A stretch of 64,000 bases of DNA from Acidobacteriota bacterium (GCA_025463135.1 JAOAPY010000005.1:62001-126000), one strand, 5' to 3'; counted from the first letter of the stretch, positions 26,677 through 36,878 are shown. The notes: generated from the sequence alone by a model not told the origin. Program-made: numbers and translations.

Positions 26677-27021
26677 CTAATTCTCCAACCTTACAACATC
26701 GTAGTGATCGATGATGTGCATCTGCATGTACTTACCATGAGATTTAGCATCCATTAATCCGCTGTATTCTTCGGGTGGAACGTCTTTGTAGCGATATTTC
26801 TCACCGGTACTGAATACAACATCGAGAAATCTCTTCTTCGGATCGTAACGAACGCGGCGAAGCATGCTCGAGTTAAGCGTCTTGAATCTGATTGCTCCGC
26901 TCACATCATGATCACCGGAATTCCTATTCGGAAGTGAGTCGATAAGCTTAGCGGCCAGGGTCGCACGCTCATGCTCAGATAAGGCAAGCGCGAGTTTTTG
27001 AACTTCGAGGAAACTTGGCAT
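26677..27021 (-). CDS. Antitoxin-like N-terminus fused to a KTSC domain
   Basis: About 114 residues from the ATG at 27021; the frame is open 26 codons further upstream, into the toxin gene end. Residues 1-35 (FLEVQKLALALSEHERATLAAKLIDSLP) match the start of the addiction-module antitoxin family PF09720. Residues 50-114 are a KTSC domain (MLRRVRYDPKKRFLDVVFSTGEKYRYKDVPPEEY through HGKYM). KTSC occurs alone and at the end of some lysyl-tRNA synthetases and its role is unclear. The gene follows a ParE toxin gene. The fusion could be an antitoxin whose toxin-binding tail was replaced. No Shine-Dalgarno is obvious. Confidence 0.75.
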   Translation of the reverse strand: MPSFLEVQKLALALSEHERATLAAKLIDSLPNRNSGDHDVSGAIRFKTLNSSMLRRVRYDPKKRFLDVVFSTGEKYRYKDVPPEEYSGLMDAKSHGKYMQMHIIDHYDVVRLEN

Positions 27022-27095
27022 GCATAAAGGGTAACGCCCACGAAGTTGAGCTGGCAAAGGCGATTTCGTGAAACGCGCAGATCCACGCGACAGAA

Positions 27096-27404
27096 TCATG
27101 TGAGTCGCTCACGCCAATAATTAGGCCGCCGACTAAGGTGCATTACCGCATAAATGGAAACGCGATCTTGGTCTGGCTCCCAACGGTAATAGATTGAATA
27201 AGGAAACTGCTTGAGTAAGTAACGCCGTACCTGCGGCGCTTCGATTATTGCCCACGTTGTGGGCGAGGCAAGCAGGGTCTGAATCGCGGCTTCAACTTCG
27301 GCGACAAAAGCTGCGGCGACCAAAAGCGAAGCATGATCGAGGTAATACTGCGTGGCGACCAAATATTCTTCAGCAGCTTCGGAATGAAAACCGTAGCTCG
27401 CCAT
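27096..27404 (-). CDS. RelE/ParE family toxin
   Basis: 102 residues with the compact ParE fold. Early helices FHSEAAEEYLVATQYYLDHASLLVAAAFVAEVEAAIQTLL lead to the beta-hairpin PQVRRYLLKQFPYSIYYRWEPDQDRVSIYAVMHLSRRPNYW. The ending HLSRRPNYWRERL is typical of ParE toxins paired with PF09720 antitoxins. These poison DNA gyrase or cut mRNA, depending on the group. The gene starts two bases after the antitoxin stop, so the pair is cotranscribed and coupled. Confidence 0.9.
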   Translation of the reverse strand: MASYGFHSEAAEEYLVATQYYLDHASLLVAAAFVAEVEAAIQTLLASPTTWAIIEAPQVRRYLLKQFPYSIYYRWEPDQDRVSIYAVMHLSRRPNYWRERLT

Positions 27405-27406
27405 GC

Positions 27407-27652
27407 TTAGCTCGACGGCAGATGTTGAGCAAGCAGACTTCGAACTCGCGCCAGGGCTTCATCGCCGGGTATGAGCTCGACCTCTCCCGACTCTACCTGG
27501 GCGATGCGCCGCCGCACCTCAGCAAGCTGTGCGGTAGTAATGTCTGGAGAAACATCCTGCGCCAAGCTTTCGACTAATCGCTCCGTGAGTTCAGCGCGAG
27601 CGTCCGGCGGCAAAGCCATTGCATCGCGAAAGATTTCTTCTGATGTAGCCAC
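27407..27652 (-). CDS. Antitoxin of the addiction-module family (PF09720)
   Basis: 81 residues. The N-terminal helices SEEIFRDAMALPPDARAELTERLVESL are the family signature, and the acidic C-terminal half (GEVELIPGDEALARVRSLL) would wrap the toxin. It directly precedes and presumably neutralises the ParE toxin, and the complex probably represses its own promoter. Promoter elements were not resolved. Confidence 0.9.
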   Translation of the reverse strand: MATSEEIFRDAMALPPDARAELTERLVESLAQDVSPDITTAQLAEVRRRIAQVESGEVELIPGDEALARVRSLLAQHLPSS

Positions 27653-27720
27653 GGGAAAAGACTACTTGGTGATGGAGTTTGAGGCAAGCGGAACGGGCGC
27701 GACATACTTGACTTCGAAGC

Positions 27721-27942
27721 TCAACGGGTTAGCAGTTCGAGGCGGGCCTTAACCTCTGGCCATGGAGATTGATCGTCCGGGTTGCGTTCCATGTCAGCCA
27801 ATCGAGCATCAAGCAAAGCTCGTTCAGCATCGCTCACCGGAAGATCATCAGGCGACAATGTGTCCCAAACCGCGCCGATAAGCTCCAGCCGATCAGCCGG
27901 GCTCAGACTTGTGACTTTGGCTAGGAGTGATTCGTCGATCAT
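27721..27942 (-). CDS. Orphan antitoxin of the addiction-module family (PF09720)
   Basis: 73 residues beginning MIDESLLAKVTSLSPADRLELIGAVWDTL, a clear match to the family. Its C-terminal half (DARLADMERNPDDQSPWPEVKARLELL) is complete. A toxin should follow on the same strand, but only 68 bases separate it from the next antitoxin gene, so its toxin is missing. It may be a leftover from a deletion, may protect against a toxin elsewhere, or may cross-react with the neighbouring ParE. Confidence 0.82.
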   Translation of the reverse strand: MIDESLLAKVTSLSPADRLELIGAVWDTLSPDDLPVSDAERALLDARLADMERNPDDQSPWPEVKARLELLTR

Positions 27943-28104
27943 GGGTTAAGGATACCGCAAGGAATTGCCCGGGCCAATCATTCGTCTGGGCATTACGCAT
28001 TTACTACTCTGGCTCGGGAAAGCGTTTCGTCCCCCTACGATCGAGCTTCTTTTCCATATCCCTCTGTTACCTCAACAAGCAAATCCGGAGGGCTTGTAAA
28101 CCGG

Positions 28105-30115
<2,011 letters not shown>

Positions 30116-30232
30116 TTAAAAAAACCGCTCCACCTGAAAAGAGATAGAACGGCCACGAATACCTGTTTCTTCCTCCTTCAGAGAGGTTTTGATCCCTTAA
30201 CTTTGCGACTACAGATATTGGAACCAGCGAAC

Positions 30233-31318
30233 TCAGCCGCCAATAAAACTCATCGAGCGCGAGGGCGCAACAAAGGCGGGGTCGTTGATATAGTGACGCG
30301 GCTCCTTCTTCATCACGACGCCTTCAATGTATTCAATAATTTCATCGCGCGTTGCACCGCCGCGAATCACGTCGCGCAGGGAATGTTCGACGGTTGAAAA
30401 AAGGCAGGTGCGGATTTGACCGTCGGCCGTCAGACGTATGCGCGAGCAGGCGCCACAAAAGGCTTCGGTCACGGGAGCGATGATCCCAATCTCGCCCGGA
30501 GCGCCATCGGCAAAAAGATAGCGTGTCGACGTTTCCGATCCGCGCTCGACCTTGAGAGGAGTGAGTGGAAAGCGCGCGCTAATTCGTTCGCGAATTTCGC
30601 GACCGGAAACAACATCGCCTCGTGACCATTCGTGGCCTGAATCCAAAGGCATGAACTCGATGAACCGCATCTTCACGTCATGCTCGCGCGCGAACGCGGC
30701 AAAATCCGCGACTTCATCTTCGTTGTGACCGCGGACGATGACGGCATTGATCTTGATTGGTTGCAAGCCCGCGTTTTTGGCTGCCTCGATTCCGGCCAGC
30801 ACCCGGTCGAGAACATCGACACCCGTCATTTGTTTGAAGGTGTCGCGCTTCAGACTATCCAGGCTGATGGTGATGCGATCCAGCCCGGCAGCTTTCAATC
30901 CCGCGGCGCGATCGGGAAGAAAATAGCCGTTGGTCGTGAGCGCCAGATCAAGGAGTCCGACAAACTTCAGTTTGTCGTCTACTGATGGAAGAGTGTCACG
31001 CGCGTGATCGACAAGCTGAAGCTTGTCGGACAATGGGGCAACCGGCACTTTCAGTTTTACGAGTTTCTGAATGATCGTTTCAATGTCGCGGCGCATCATT
31101 GGCTCGCCGCCCGTCAGGCGCAGCTTTTCAATTCCCAACTCCACAAAGATCGCGCAGACATACTCGATCTCTTCGTACGAAAGCATCTGCTCTTTGGGTG
31201 CAATCGGCGGCTCGCCGTGCGGAAGGCAATAAAAACAGCGAAAATTGCAACGATCAGTCAGCGACACACGCAGATCGCGGATGGAACGGCCATAGGAGTC
31301 TTTGAGAGTACGGTTCAT
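30233..31318 (-). CDS. moaA: GTP 3',8-cyclase MoaA
   Basis: 361 residues; usual MoaA proteins are about 330. It catalyses the first step of molybdenum cofactor synthesis. The radical-SAM cluster motif CNFRCFYC is near the start. The second cluster is in FCGACSRIRLTADGQIRTC, and the essential GG ends the protein (SFIGG). The extra length is one block of about 29 residues between IIQKLVKL and LALTTNGYF that contains SDKLQLV and DDKLKFVG, both encoded by family A palindromes (30956-31031). The insert lies in a loop before the conserved TTNG strand, so activity may be kept. Other moa genes are not in the window. Confidence 0.95.
   Translation of the reverse strand: MNRTLKDSYGRSIRDLRVSLTDRCNFRCFYCLPHGEPPIAPKEQMLSYEEIEYVCAIFVELGIEKLRLTGGEPMMRRDIETIIQKLVKLKVPVAPLSDKLQLVDHARDTLPSVDDKLKFVGLLDLALTTNGYFLPDRAAGLKAAGLDRITISLDSLKRDTFKQMTGVDVLDRVLAGIEAAKNAGLQPIKINAVIVRGHNEDEVADFAAFAREHDVKMRFIEFMPLDSGHEWSRGDVVSGREIRERISARFPLTPLKVERGSETSTRYLFADGAPGEIGIIAPVTEAFCGACSRIRLTADGQIRTCLFSTVEHSLRDVIRGGATRDEIIEYIEGVVMKKEPRHYINDPAFVAPSRSMSFIGG
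30956..31031. repeat. Family A paired palindrome inside moaA
   Basis: Copies at 30956-30977 and 31008-31031 form a 76-base composite identical in layout to the intergenic pairs. It adds about 25 codons in frame and is the clearest case of a repeat becoming part of a protein here. Confidence 0.9.
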
Positions 31319-31354
31319 CGTAACTCAATCATAACCTATGCTCGGTTACTCGGG

Positions 31355-32530
31355 TTAGACGCCAAGCGCTGCGTTCGCCATGAACACCCCCGGCGGTAGA
31401 CGCCTGGTTGAACCAGGGAGTTTCATCGTGCGTTTCAAAACGAAATCAAAAAGCAGCGGATTGTAATCGTAAATCTCATTGAGACCAGCACGCTCTTCCG
31501 CACTGATGTAGCCCCGTCTTACCAAAGGCCGTGTGCGAATGAGCGCGTTGATGGCCGGCAAAGGGTAATCGCTGCCGTTCACCAGGCGTTCGTGCAGGTC
31601 CTCGCGCTCGAGGATCGTCCTCAGAGGATCGCCGCAGCGGTTCACCTGCGTCATCGCCGAGATGTCCGCAAAGACCAAACCCTCGTAACGCTTATCCGTC
31701 ATCAGTCGCAAAAACAAATCAAAGTTGGGAAGGCGACGGTGTTGGCTGTCGTCAAGGTCTTCGTTATCGCCCAATCCCGCGCAGTGGGCCACGATCACTT
31801 TCACGCCCGCGTCCAATGGCCGGCGCAGCAACAACGGATTGCCGAGTCTCTGATCTTCTTCGGCCTGGACCGCTTTCTCTGCGCCGCCATGACTCAGCAG
31901 CACCAGGTTAAGTTCTTTTAGTTTCTGGTAGAAGGGATCGCAAAGCGCATCAGCCGGATCGATCCCCATCGCGTTCGGCAGCCATTTGACCATGCGGGCG
32001 CCACGCCGTGCTCCGCACTCCAGCTCGGCCAGTGCGTCCACACGATAAGGATTGACGGAAATCACGGGCTCGAAAAGATCCGGATACTGCTTGACGAGCT
32101 CAAAAATATATTCATTAGCGACATAGAACTCCGTCTTCTCGAGGTTTGCGCTCCCATCGCGATTGTAGTTCTTGTCGAAAGCCAACAGGCGATGCTTGCC
32201 GTGACCCTCAATGCTGCTGACCAGCCGCACCAGGCGCTCTATCATTTGCATGTCGACGCGCTCGACATCGTTGACCACGCCCGCGCTGAGATAGATCTTG
32301 AACTTGAGACGATCGAGTGGATGCTTCCAGCTTTGCATTTTCGGATTGATGAAGGCTTTGCTGCCGCCCTTGCCAATCCCGGCCACATGCGCGTGATAGT
32401 CAATCAGTCGTTTCGGGTCAACATCATCGAAGGCGCGCTTGATAAGATCAGCAGCCCCGGCGCCGATATGGGTTTTCAGCTCTTCGGGCTGCTGAGTGAA
32501 AGCGCCGCCGATAAGATGAAGCAGACACAT
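31355..32530 (-). CDS. Amidohydrolase superfamily protein (Amidohydro_2 type)
   Basis: 391 residues forming a TIM-barrel metal hydrolase. The first metal ligands are in LIDYHAHVAGIGKGG. RMVKWLPNAMGIDP, LLSHGGAEKAV, VIVAHCAGLGDNED and LVNGSDYPLPAIN supply later barrel-end histidines and the aspartate. The family includes decarboxylases and amide or ester hydrolases, and the substrate is not evident. MCLLHLIGGAFTQQ at the start might be a weak membrane-associating or non-cleaved segment. The gene stands between moaA and a broken thioesterase, all on the minus strand. Confidence 0.82.
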   Translation of the reverse strand: MCLLHLIGGAFTQQPEELKTHIGAGAADLIKRAFDDVDPKRLIDYHAHVAGIGKGGSKAFINPKMQSWKHPLDRLKFKIYLSAGVVNDVERVDMQMIERLVRLVSSIEGHGKHRLLAFDKNYNRDGSANLEKTEFYVANEYIFELVKQYPDLFEPVISVNPYRVDALAELECGARRGARMVKWLPNAMGIDPADALCDPFYQKLKELNLVLLSHGGAEKAVQAEEDQRLGNPLLLRRPLDAGVKVIVAHCAGLGDNEDLDDSQHRRLPNFDLFLRLMTDKRYEGLVFADISAMTQVNRCGDPLRTILEREDLHERLVNGSDYPLPAINALIRTRPLVRRGYISAEERAGLNEIYDYNPLLFDFVLKRTMKLPGSTRRLPPGVFMANAALGV

Positions 32531-32539
32531 AAGCGAAGG

Positions 32540-32752
32540 TTACTTTCGCAGACAGATAATCGTCGCGAGCATGGTGGCAACTAACTCTCGTTGACCAGAG
32601 TCGGCGATGCCAAAGACATCGCCACGCGCAACTGTCAGTGTCCGGCCCGGTTTGATCACCTCTGCCCGGGCCAGGAAGGACTTGCCGCGCGCCGGGCGCA
32701 ACAAGTCCACTTTGAACTCAACGCTCAAGACTTCCGATCCGGCGGGCATCAA
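32540..32752 (-). pseudogene. C-terminal fragment of a PaaI-like hotdog thioesterase
   Basis: About 70 codons encode only the second half of a PaaI-type thioesterase: VLSVEFKVDLLRPARGKSFLARAEVIKPGRTLTVARGDVF and LVATMLATI. The first half with the catalytic region is absent. The upstream 65-codon frame does not supply it. A deletion probably left this remnant, though a short protein could still be made. Confidence 0.6.
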
Positions 32753-32761
32753 CTATGATCA

Positions 32762-32959
32762 TTACTTGCGCGGCTGCAGTGGTTTGATGATTTCTTGCAG
32801 CAGATCCGGCCGAGACGGTTCGCGGACGGGATGCGGAAATCGCTCACCTTCATGGTAGTTGATCTGATAGGCCTTCAACGACGCGCCGTTCTGTACCAGC
32901 AACTCAATCGCCGCTGCAGAAGTTTTCCGCTCACGGACTGCAATCGCTTCGCTTGTCAT
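32762..32959 (-). CDS. Hypothetical small protein
   Basis: 65 residues (MTSEAIAVRERKTSAAAIELL, then a charged C-terminal half ending DLLQEIIKPLQPRK). It resembles no family that I recognise. It ends 10 bases before the thioesterase remnant, so it may be the 5' part of a rearranged gene. Confidence 0.35.
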   Translation of the reverse strand: MTSEAIAVRERKTSAAAIELLVQNGASLKAYQINYHEGERFPHPVREPSRPDLLQEIIKPLQPRK

Positions 32960-33060
32960 CCCAGCACTGAAACTGCCGGGATATTATCAATCGTCCGCTC
33001 GGCGTGGACTGGCAGCGCGACTTTCGATCTCGCGATCTTTCTGTTAATGAGGACTACAAT

Positions 33061-33543
33061 TTAAGTCGTTGCCAGTTCCTGCCGCGCTTGCGCAAGCACC
33101 CGATCGACAGCGGCTGAGAGCATGTCAAGACCTCGCTCGCCGGCCGCAAAGCTCCTCAGCTTGCCTTCACCGTCGAACAAATAGTAGGCCGGCACATATC
33201 CCTGGTCGTTTTTGAATGCGTCGCGCAGCTTGTGTTGGTTGTCGATGGCGCACGGCTCAGTAATTCCATACTTTGCGATCGCGTCACGCACGGCTTCGAC
33301 ATCCGTGTCTGCCTCATAGCGCGGCATATGTATCGCAATCACGCGCAGACCTTCTGCCCTCCGCTCTTCGCGCCAGGCGGCGACGCGCGGCAAATTCTCT
33401 TTGCACGTGCCGCAACTCACCGACCAAAAATGCACCAACGTGGGCCCCTCTTTTGCGAGCTCTTCCGCGTGCGCCTGAGTACCGCCAAACCATTCAGTGG
33501 CGCCGTCGAGCGAAGGCATCTCTGTCCCAATTCTCATTGCCAT
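33061..33543 (-). CDS. TlpA/ResA-like thioredoxin-fold protein
   Basis: About 160 residues from the ATG at 33543. The frame is open 36 codons further upstream, but those residues (DKLQFVAD, DKLRVCRT) are translation of a family A repeat pair and are unlikely to be protein. The fold starts RIGTEMPSL, with active site WSVSCGTCKENLP and cis-proline region GYVPAYYLF. No signal peptide is seen, so it may act in the cytoplasm. It lies next to peroxiredoxin and PerR genes on the same strand, so a role in peroxide defence is plausible. Confidence 0.85.
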   Translation of the reverse strand: MAMRIGTEMPSLDGATEWFGGTQAHAEELAKEGPTLVHFWSVSCGTCKENLPRVAAWREERRAEGLRVIAIHMPRYEADTDVEAVRDAIAKYGITEPCAIDNQHKLRDAFKNDQGYVPAYYLFDGEGKLRSFAAGERGLDMLSAAVDRVLAQARQELATT

Positions 33544-33566
33544 ATCTCTAAAACCTCTAAAAACTG

Positions 33567-33646
33567 TCCGACAAACCCTTAGTTTGTCGCTGTGCTCGAG
33601 AGAGAACTCCTTTCGAACGTCAGCGACAAACTGAAGTTTGTCGGAC
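33567..33646. repeat. Family A paired palindrome
   Basis: Copies at 33567-33589 and 33623-33646 form an 80-base composite between the thioredoxin-like and peroxiredoxin genes. The minus-strand frame reads through both without a stop. Confidence 0.85.
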
Positions 33647-33669
33647 ATCAATTGTTCATATTCCCAAGC

Positions 33670-34242
33670 TCAGACCTTTAACGTTTCCTGACCTGGCTTC
33701 CATTCGGCCTGGCACAGTCCACCGGTCTGCAACGCCTGGATCACGCGCAGGGTTTCTTCGACCGAGCGGCCAATGTTCAGATCATGGACCACCTTATAGC
33801 GCAGGACGCCTTCGGGATCGATGACGAAGAGACCGCGCAAAGCGATTCCTTTGCCTTCGATCAAAACACCGTAGTCGCGCGAAACGGTTTTGGTCGAGTC
33901 GGCGGCCAGGGGATATTTCAAACCCTCGACACCACCCTTGTCTCGGGGAGTGTTGATCCAGGCGCGATGTGAAAAAGCCGAGTCCGTCGAGGCGCCGATA
34001 ATTTCCGCACCGATGGCTTCAAAATCTGCGTAGCGATCGCTGAAGGCCGTCAATTCCGTCGGACAAACAAAAGTAAAATCGAGCGGATAGAAAAGAAGTA
34101 CGACCCACTTGCCGCGATAATCGGCAAGCTTTACGTTCTCGTTCAGTTTCTCAATGTTCTTGGTTGAGGCCATATCGAAATCCGGCGCCGGCTGACCCAC
34201 CATAGCTTTTTCTGTTCCCACTGCTGTTGCTGCTGCTGACAT
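33670..34242 (-). CDS. 2-Cys peroxiredoxin (AhpC/Prx1 type)
   Basis: 190 residues; AGGAGG precedes the ATG. The peroxidatic cysteine is in DFTFVCPTELTAF and the resolving cysteine in TGGLCQAEWKPGQ, where most relatives have VCPAxW. KYPLAADSTKTVSRDYGVL and RGLFVIDPEGVLRY are also typical. It reduces hydrogen peroxide and organic peroxides, probably with electrons from thioredoxin. No AhpF is nearby; a thioredoxin reductase is encoded at about 42 kb. The regulator gene lies just upstream. Confidence 0.95.
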   Translation of the reverse strand: MSAAATAVGTEKAMVGQPAPDFDMASTKNIEKLNENVKLADYRGKWVVLLFYPLDFTFVCPTELTAFSDRYADFEAIGAEIIGASTDSAFSHRAWINTPRDKGGVEGLKYPLAADSTKTVSRDYGVLIEGKGIALRGLFVIDPEGVLRYKVVHDLNIGRSVEETLRVIQALQTGGLCQAEWKPGQETLKV

Positions 34243-34326
34243 GAAATTCCTCCTGTTTGGTGTTGTTGATATTAGTGCTGATAAGCGGCTTCTTTAGCTG
34301 CCACCTTTTCCTGTTTACTTCCAAAT

Positions 34327-34743
34327 CTACGACGTTTCCTCACGGCAATCGGGGCACACGCCCCGCAACGTCAAATGTACCGACTCAGGCTTGAAACGTG
34401 ACTTACGTGCCGCCATGCGGAGCAAGTCTCCTGTTTGCGGCAGGTCAAAATCCACCAGCTTTCCGCAGCAGGTACAGATCGCATGATCATGCCGGTCAGT
34501 CTCGCGATCATAACGGCTGGCGCCATCGCCAAAACTGATCTCCCGAATCAAGCCCGCCTGTTTCAGGTAACGCAGTGAGTTGTAGACCGTGGCGAAGCTG
34601 ATCGACGGCAGGCGCTTGAGCGCCCCCGCGAAAACCTCTCCCGCGGTCGGATGATCTTCCCGAGCGCGAATCTCGCTCAACACAGCCTGTCGCTGCGGCG
34701 TCAACCCGGGTGCCTCTTCCTGTCTCTTTGTCGTCCGTGCCAT
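34327..34743 (-). CDS. Fur-family peroxide-type regulator (PerR-like)
   Basis: 138 residues. The winged helix is at about 13-85 (LTPQRQAVLSEI, SFATVYNSLRYLKQAGLIREI). The second half holds the regulatory metal ligands (DRHDHAICTCCGKLVDFD) and the structural zinc pairs CTCC and CPDC. Its position before a 2-Cys peroxiredoxin gene and a 7-1-7 operator 12 bases before its own ATG point to PerR rather than Fur. It should derepress the peroxide-defence genes when oxidised by hydrogen peroxide, and it should repress itself. Confidence 0.9.
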   Translation of the reverse strand: MARTTKRQEEAPGLTPQRQAVLSEIRAREDHPTAGEVFAGALKRLPSISFATVYNSLRYLKQAGLIREISFGDGASRYDRETDRHDHAICTCCGKLVDFDLPQTGDLLRMAARKSRFKPESVHLTLRGVCPDCREETS

Positions 34744-34755
34744 GATTAAGTGGAA

Positions 34756-34770
34756 TTAGAATAATTCTAA
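34756..34770. promoter_or_regulatory. PerR/Fur-type operator
   Basis: TTAGAATAATTCTAA is a perfect 7-1-7 palindrome, close to the PerR box TTATAATnATTATAA. It lies 12 bases before the regulator start, as expected for autoregulation. I saw no second box directly before the peroxiredoxin gene, so that gene may be read from this promoter. Confidence 0.7.
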
Positions 34771-34803
34771 ATCGTAGAGTTGTCAAGCGGAGACCGGGTG
34801 GCG

Positions 34804-34831
34804 GTAGTGTCCTTTCAGATTAGGACACTAC
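34804..34831. repeat. 9-bp-arm palindrome
   Basis: GTAGTGTCC and GGACACTAC flank a 10-base loop, followed by a second hairpin CCCGGC-tga-GGCCGGG. It is between divergent or convergent units and next to a family E end, so it is another short repeat. Confidence 0.55.
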
Positions 34832-34859
34832 CCCGGCTGAGGCCGGGATGGCCTTAGCT

Positions 34860-34889
34860 GTCAGTACCACCTGCGTAAGCGGATGGGTT
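34860..34889. repeat. Family E end, single
   Basis: GTCAGTACCACCTGCGTAAG then cGGATGGGTT. It matches the left end of the family E elements at 5.2 and 39.8 kb but has no partner end. Confidence 0.7.
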
Positions 34890-34939
34890 TTTCCTTTTTT
34901 CGGATTTATCTATGTTCGTTCACGGGTTCTGCAAACCCC

Positions 34940-36010
34940 TCACAACTGAGGGTGTTGTTCGGCAAAGGCGACGATCTCGTCTACATAACTCGAGAACGGC
35001 GGACAATGCAGCCCGTAAGGCTTAAGCAGCCTGCTTGCTTCAGTCGTGTCATAACTTTGACGCAAGAAGAAGTACGGCACCGCATGATGCGGTAGCCGAG
35101 TAATTTTTGGCGCGATTGGCAGTGACAAAAAGAGTTGCACTACGGACGCGGGCAAAGTGACGCGCGAGCCGCTGCCGTTAATGGTTCGGGCAATAGAGTT
35201 GAATAGCTCGTGCGTTGTTAAGGGTGCCGGGTCGGCGATTTGAATCGTCTTGCCCACCGCCCGCTCGTCACGTGCCAGCGCGGCCATGGCTGCAACTACA
35301 AAATCGACCGGCACCAAATTCAAGCTGACTTTCCGATTGCCGATATTAAACAGCGAGATCACACGATGCATCCGCAATAGATAGTTGATCAAATAATAGA
35401 TGCCGTCGTATTTCGCCGTCTCGCCTGTGCGGGAATCACCACAGACGACGGCAGGTCGATGAATAATCACCGGCAATTCGGATTTCAGGGCTTCGACTTC
35501 GAGTTCCGCCAGATGCTTTGACTCTTCATAATAGTTGCGAAATCCGGCGTCATGTCGCAAGTCGCTCTCGGCTATAAGACCGCGCTTTTTCCCGGCGACA
35601 TAACAGGTAGAAATATAGTGATAGATTCGCAAATTCCGCAGCGACCGCACCAACTGATTAATATTGCGGGTGCCGCCGACATTGATGTGCACCGCCACAT
35701 CGCGCTTCACCGCCAGATCGTAAATCGCGGCCAGATGAAATACTGTCGTTGCCTCTTCACGCACCGCCGCCAAATCGGCGGTCGATAGGCCGAGGTTTTC
35801 TTTGGTGACGTCGCCTTCAAGTATGCGGAACTTGTTGCCACCTACTTTCGCGGCCGCTGCGATGCGCGCCAAATCATTTTGAGCACGAGTAGCGAACGCC
35901 GGTTGGACCAGCAACATCAGGCGCGCGCCATCCTCCGCCAGACGCCGAATCAGCCGGCCGGCAATAAACCCGGGAAAGCCTGTCACAAAAACTGTTTCGT
36001 CAAAGCTCAT
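34940..36010 (-). CDS. Extended SDR / NAD(P)-dependent reductase (thioester-reductase-like)
   Basis: 356 residues. It begins with a Rossmann motif TGFPGFIAGRL, followed by LLVQPAFATRAQNDL. The catalytic serine region is HYISTCYVAGKKRG and the YxxxK pair is in NYYEESKHLAE. FHLAAIYDLAV and LNLVPVDFVV are common in the group related to thioester reductase and fatty acyl-CoA reductase domains. Likely substrates are acyl chains or isoprenoid or steroid-like hydroxyls, but none can be fixed. It stands alone. The start has no strong Shine-Dalgarno and was set by the Rossmann motif. Confidence 0.82.
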   Translation of the reverse strand: MSFDETVFVTGFPGFIAGRLIRRLAEDGARLMLLVQPAFATRAQNDLARIAAAAKVGGNKFRILEGDVTKENLGLSTADLAAVREEATTVFHLAAIYDLAVKRDVAVHINVGGTRNINQLVRSLRNLRIYHYISTCYVAGKKRGLIAESDLRHDAGFRNYYEESKHLAELEVEALKSELPVIIHRPAVVCGDSRTGETAKYDGIYYLINYLLRMHRVISLFNIGNRKVSLNLVPVDFVVAAMAALARDERAVGKTIQIADPAPLTTHELFNSIARTINGSGSRVTLPASVVQLFLSLPIAPKITRLPHHAVPYFFLRQSYDTTEASRLLKPYGLHCPPFSSYVDEIVAFAEQHPQL

Positions 36011-36380
36011 CGTTCTGTCTATGAATCGGCAATCGGGAATTCAGGTTGCTTGGGATTAATAGTCACGACAATTCCACGAAAAGTCCAATTTCCTCTCGCT
36101 GCGGGCGAAGAGGGGTTAGGGGAGAGGTGGCGGCGTCGGGAGAACTACAGCCCAGTTTCGCGGCAAATGTCCGACAAACTTTATTTTGTCGCGGCGTTAC
36201 GAGAAGCTAAGCTTATCGGACATCAAACTGACCCACTACCGGTCCGCGAGGATCCGTGGCTTGGTTGAAAAACCGAGCGAGATTGAGATGAAGTTCGATC
36301 CAAAATTCCGGTACGGTAATAATCCGGATTGGCTCACAAAGGAAATTCGAGATACGATTAGTTCGGAGCAGTGAAGCGCA
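36011..36380. other. Intergenic region with degraded repeat
   Basis: It holds a family A pair at 36170-36221. A 29-codon frame (36288-36374, MKFDPKFRYGNNPDWL...) ends just before the TPR gene. It might be a leader peptide but has no ribosome binding site that I trust. Confidence 0.4.
36170..36221. repeat. Family A paired palindrome, degraded
   Basis: TCCGACAAACTTTATTTTGT at the left and GAAGCTAAGCTTATCGGAC at the right keep the outer ends of the composite, but the middle has shrunk to 52 bases. Confidence 0.65.
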
Positions 36381-36878
36381 ATGTACGACGATCAGATCTC
36401 GCCGCCGGCCAAATACGAAGCAAAAGAGCTTTTTCACGAGGCTTATCAGGCCCAGCTGGCGCAAAACTATGAAACGGCAATAGAGCTCTACCAGCGATCC
36501 ATCGATACTTATCCCACCGCTGAGGCGCACACATTTCTGGGTTGGGTGTACAGCTTTCAGGAACGGTATGACGAGGCGATTGCCCAGTGCCTGGAAGCTA
36601 TCAGGGTAGACGAAACGCTCGGTAATCCATACAACGACATCGGCAGTTACCTGTTGAGCAAGGGGGATTCGTACGGTTGCGTCCGCTGGTTCAAGAGAGC
36701 TCTGCTGGCGCCACGGTATGACTCGTATGCCTTTCCGCATTTCAATCTTGGCCGGGTCTATGAAAAGCGCCACCGCTATCTCGAGGCGGCCCGACATTAT
36801 GGTTTGTCGATTAAGGAACAGCCTGGTTTTGATCAGGCGCTTACCGGCTTGAGGCGAGTGCAGGGAAAACTGAATTAG
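36381..36878 (+). CDS. TPR-repeat protein
   Basis: 165 residues of tetratricopeptide repeats, about four units: LAQNYETAIELYQRSIDTYPT, AEAHTFLGWVYSFQERYDEAI, GNPYNDIGSYLLSKGDSYGCV and FPHFNLGRVYEKRHRYLEAA. No signal peptide or membrane segment is present, so it is a cytoplasmic scaffold for unknown partners. It stands alone and converges on a thioesterase gene with a stem-loop between them. Confidence 0.85.
   Translation: MYDDQISPPAKYEAKELFHEAYQAQLAQNYETAIELYQRSIDTYPTAEAHTFLGWVYSFQERYDEAIAQCLEAIRVDETLGNPYNDIGSYLLSKGDSYGCVRWFKRALLAPRYDSYAFPHFNLGRVYEKRHRYLEAARHYGLSIKEQPGFDQALTGLRRVQGKLN

Noticed and set aside
33544-33651. N-terminal extension of the thioredoxin-fold protein ([11 protein letters not shown]...)
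   Set aside because: It is translation of a family A repeat pair, and a start that fits the fold lies at 33543.
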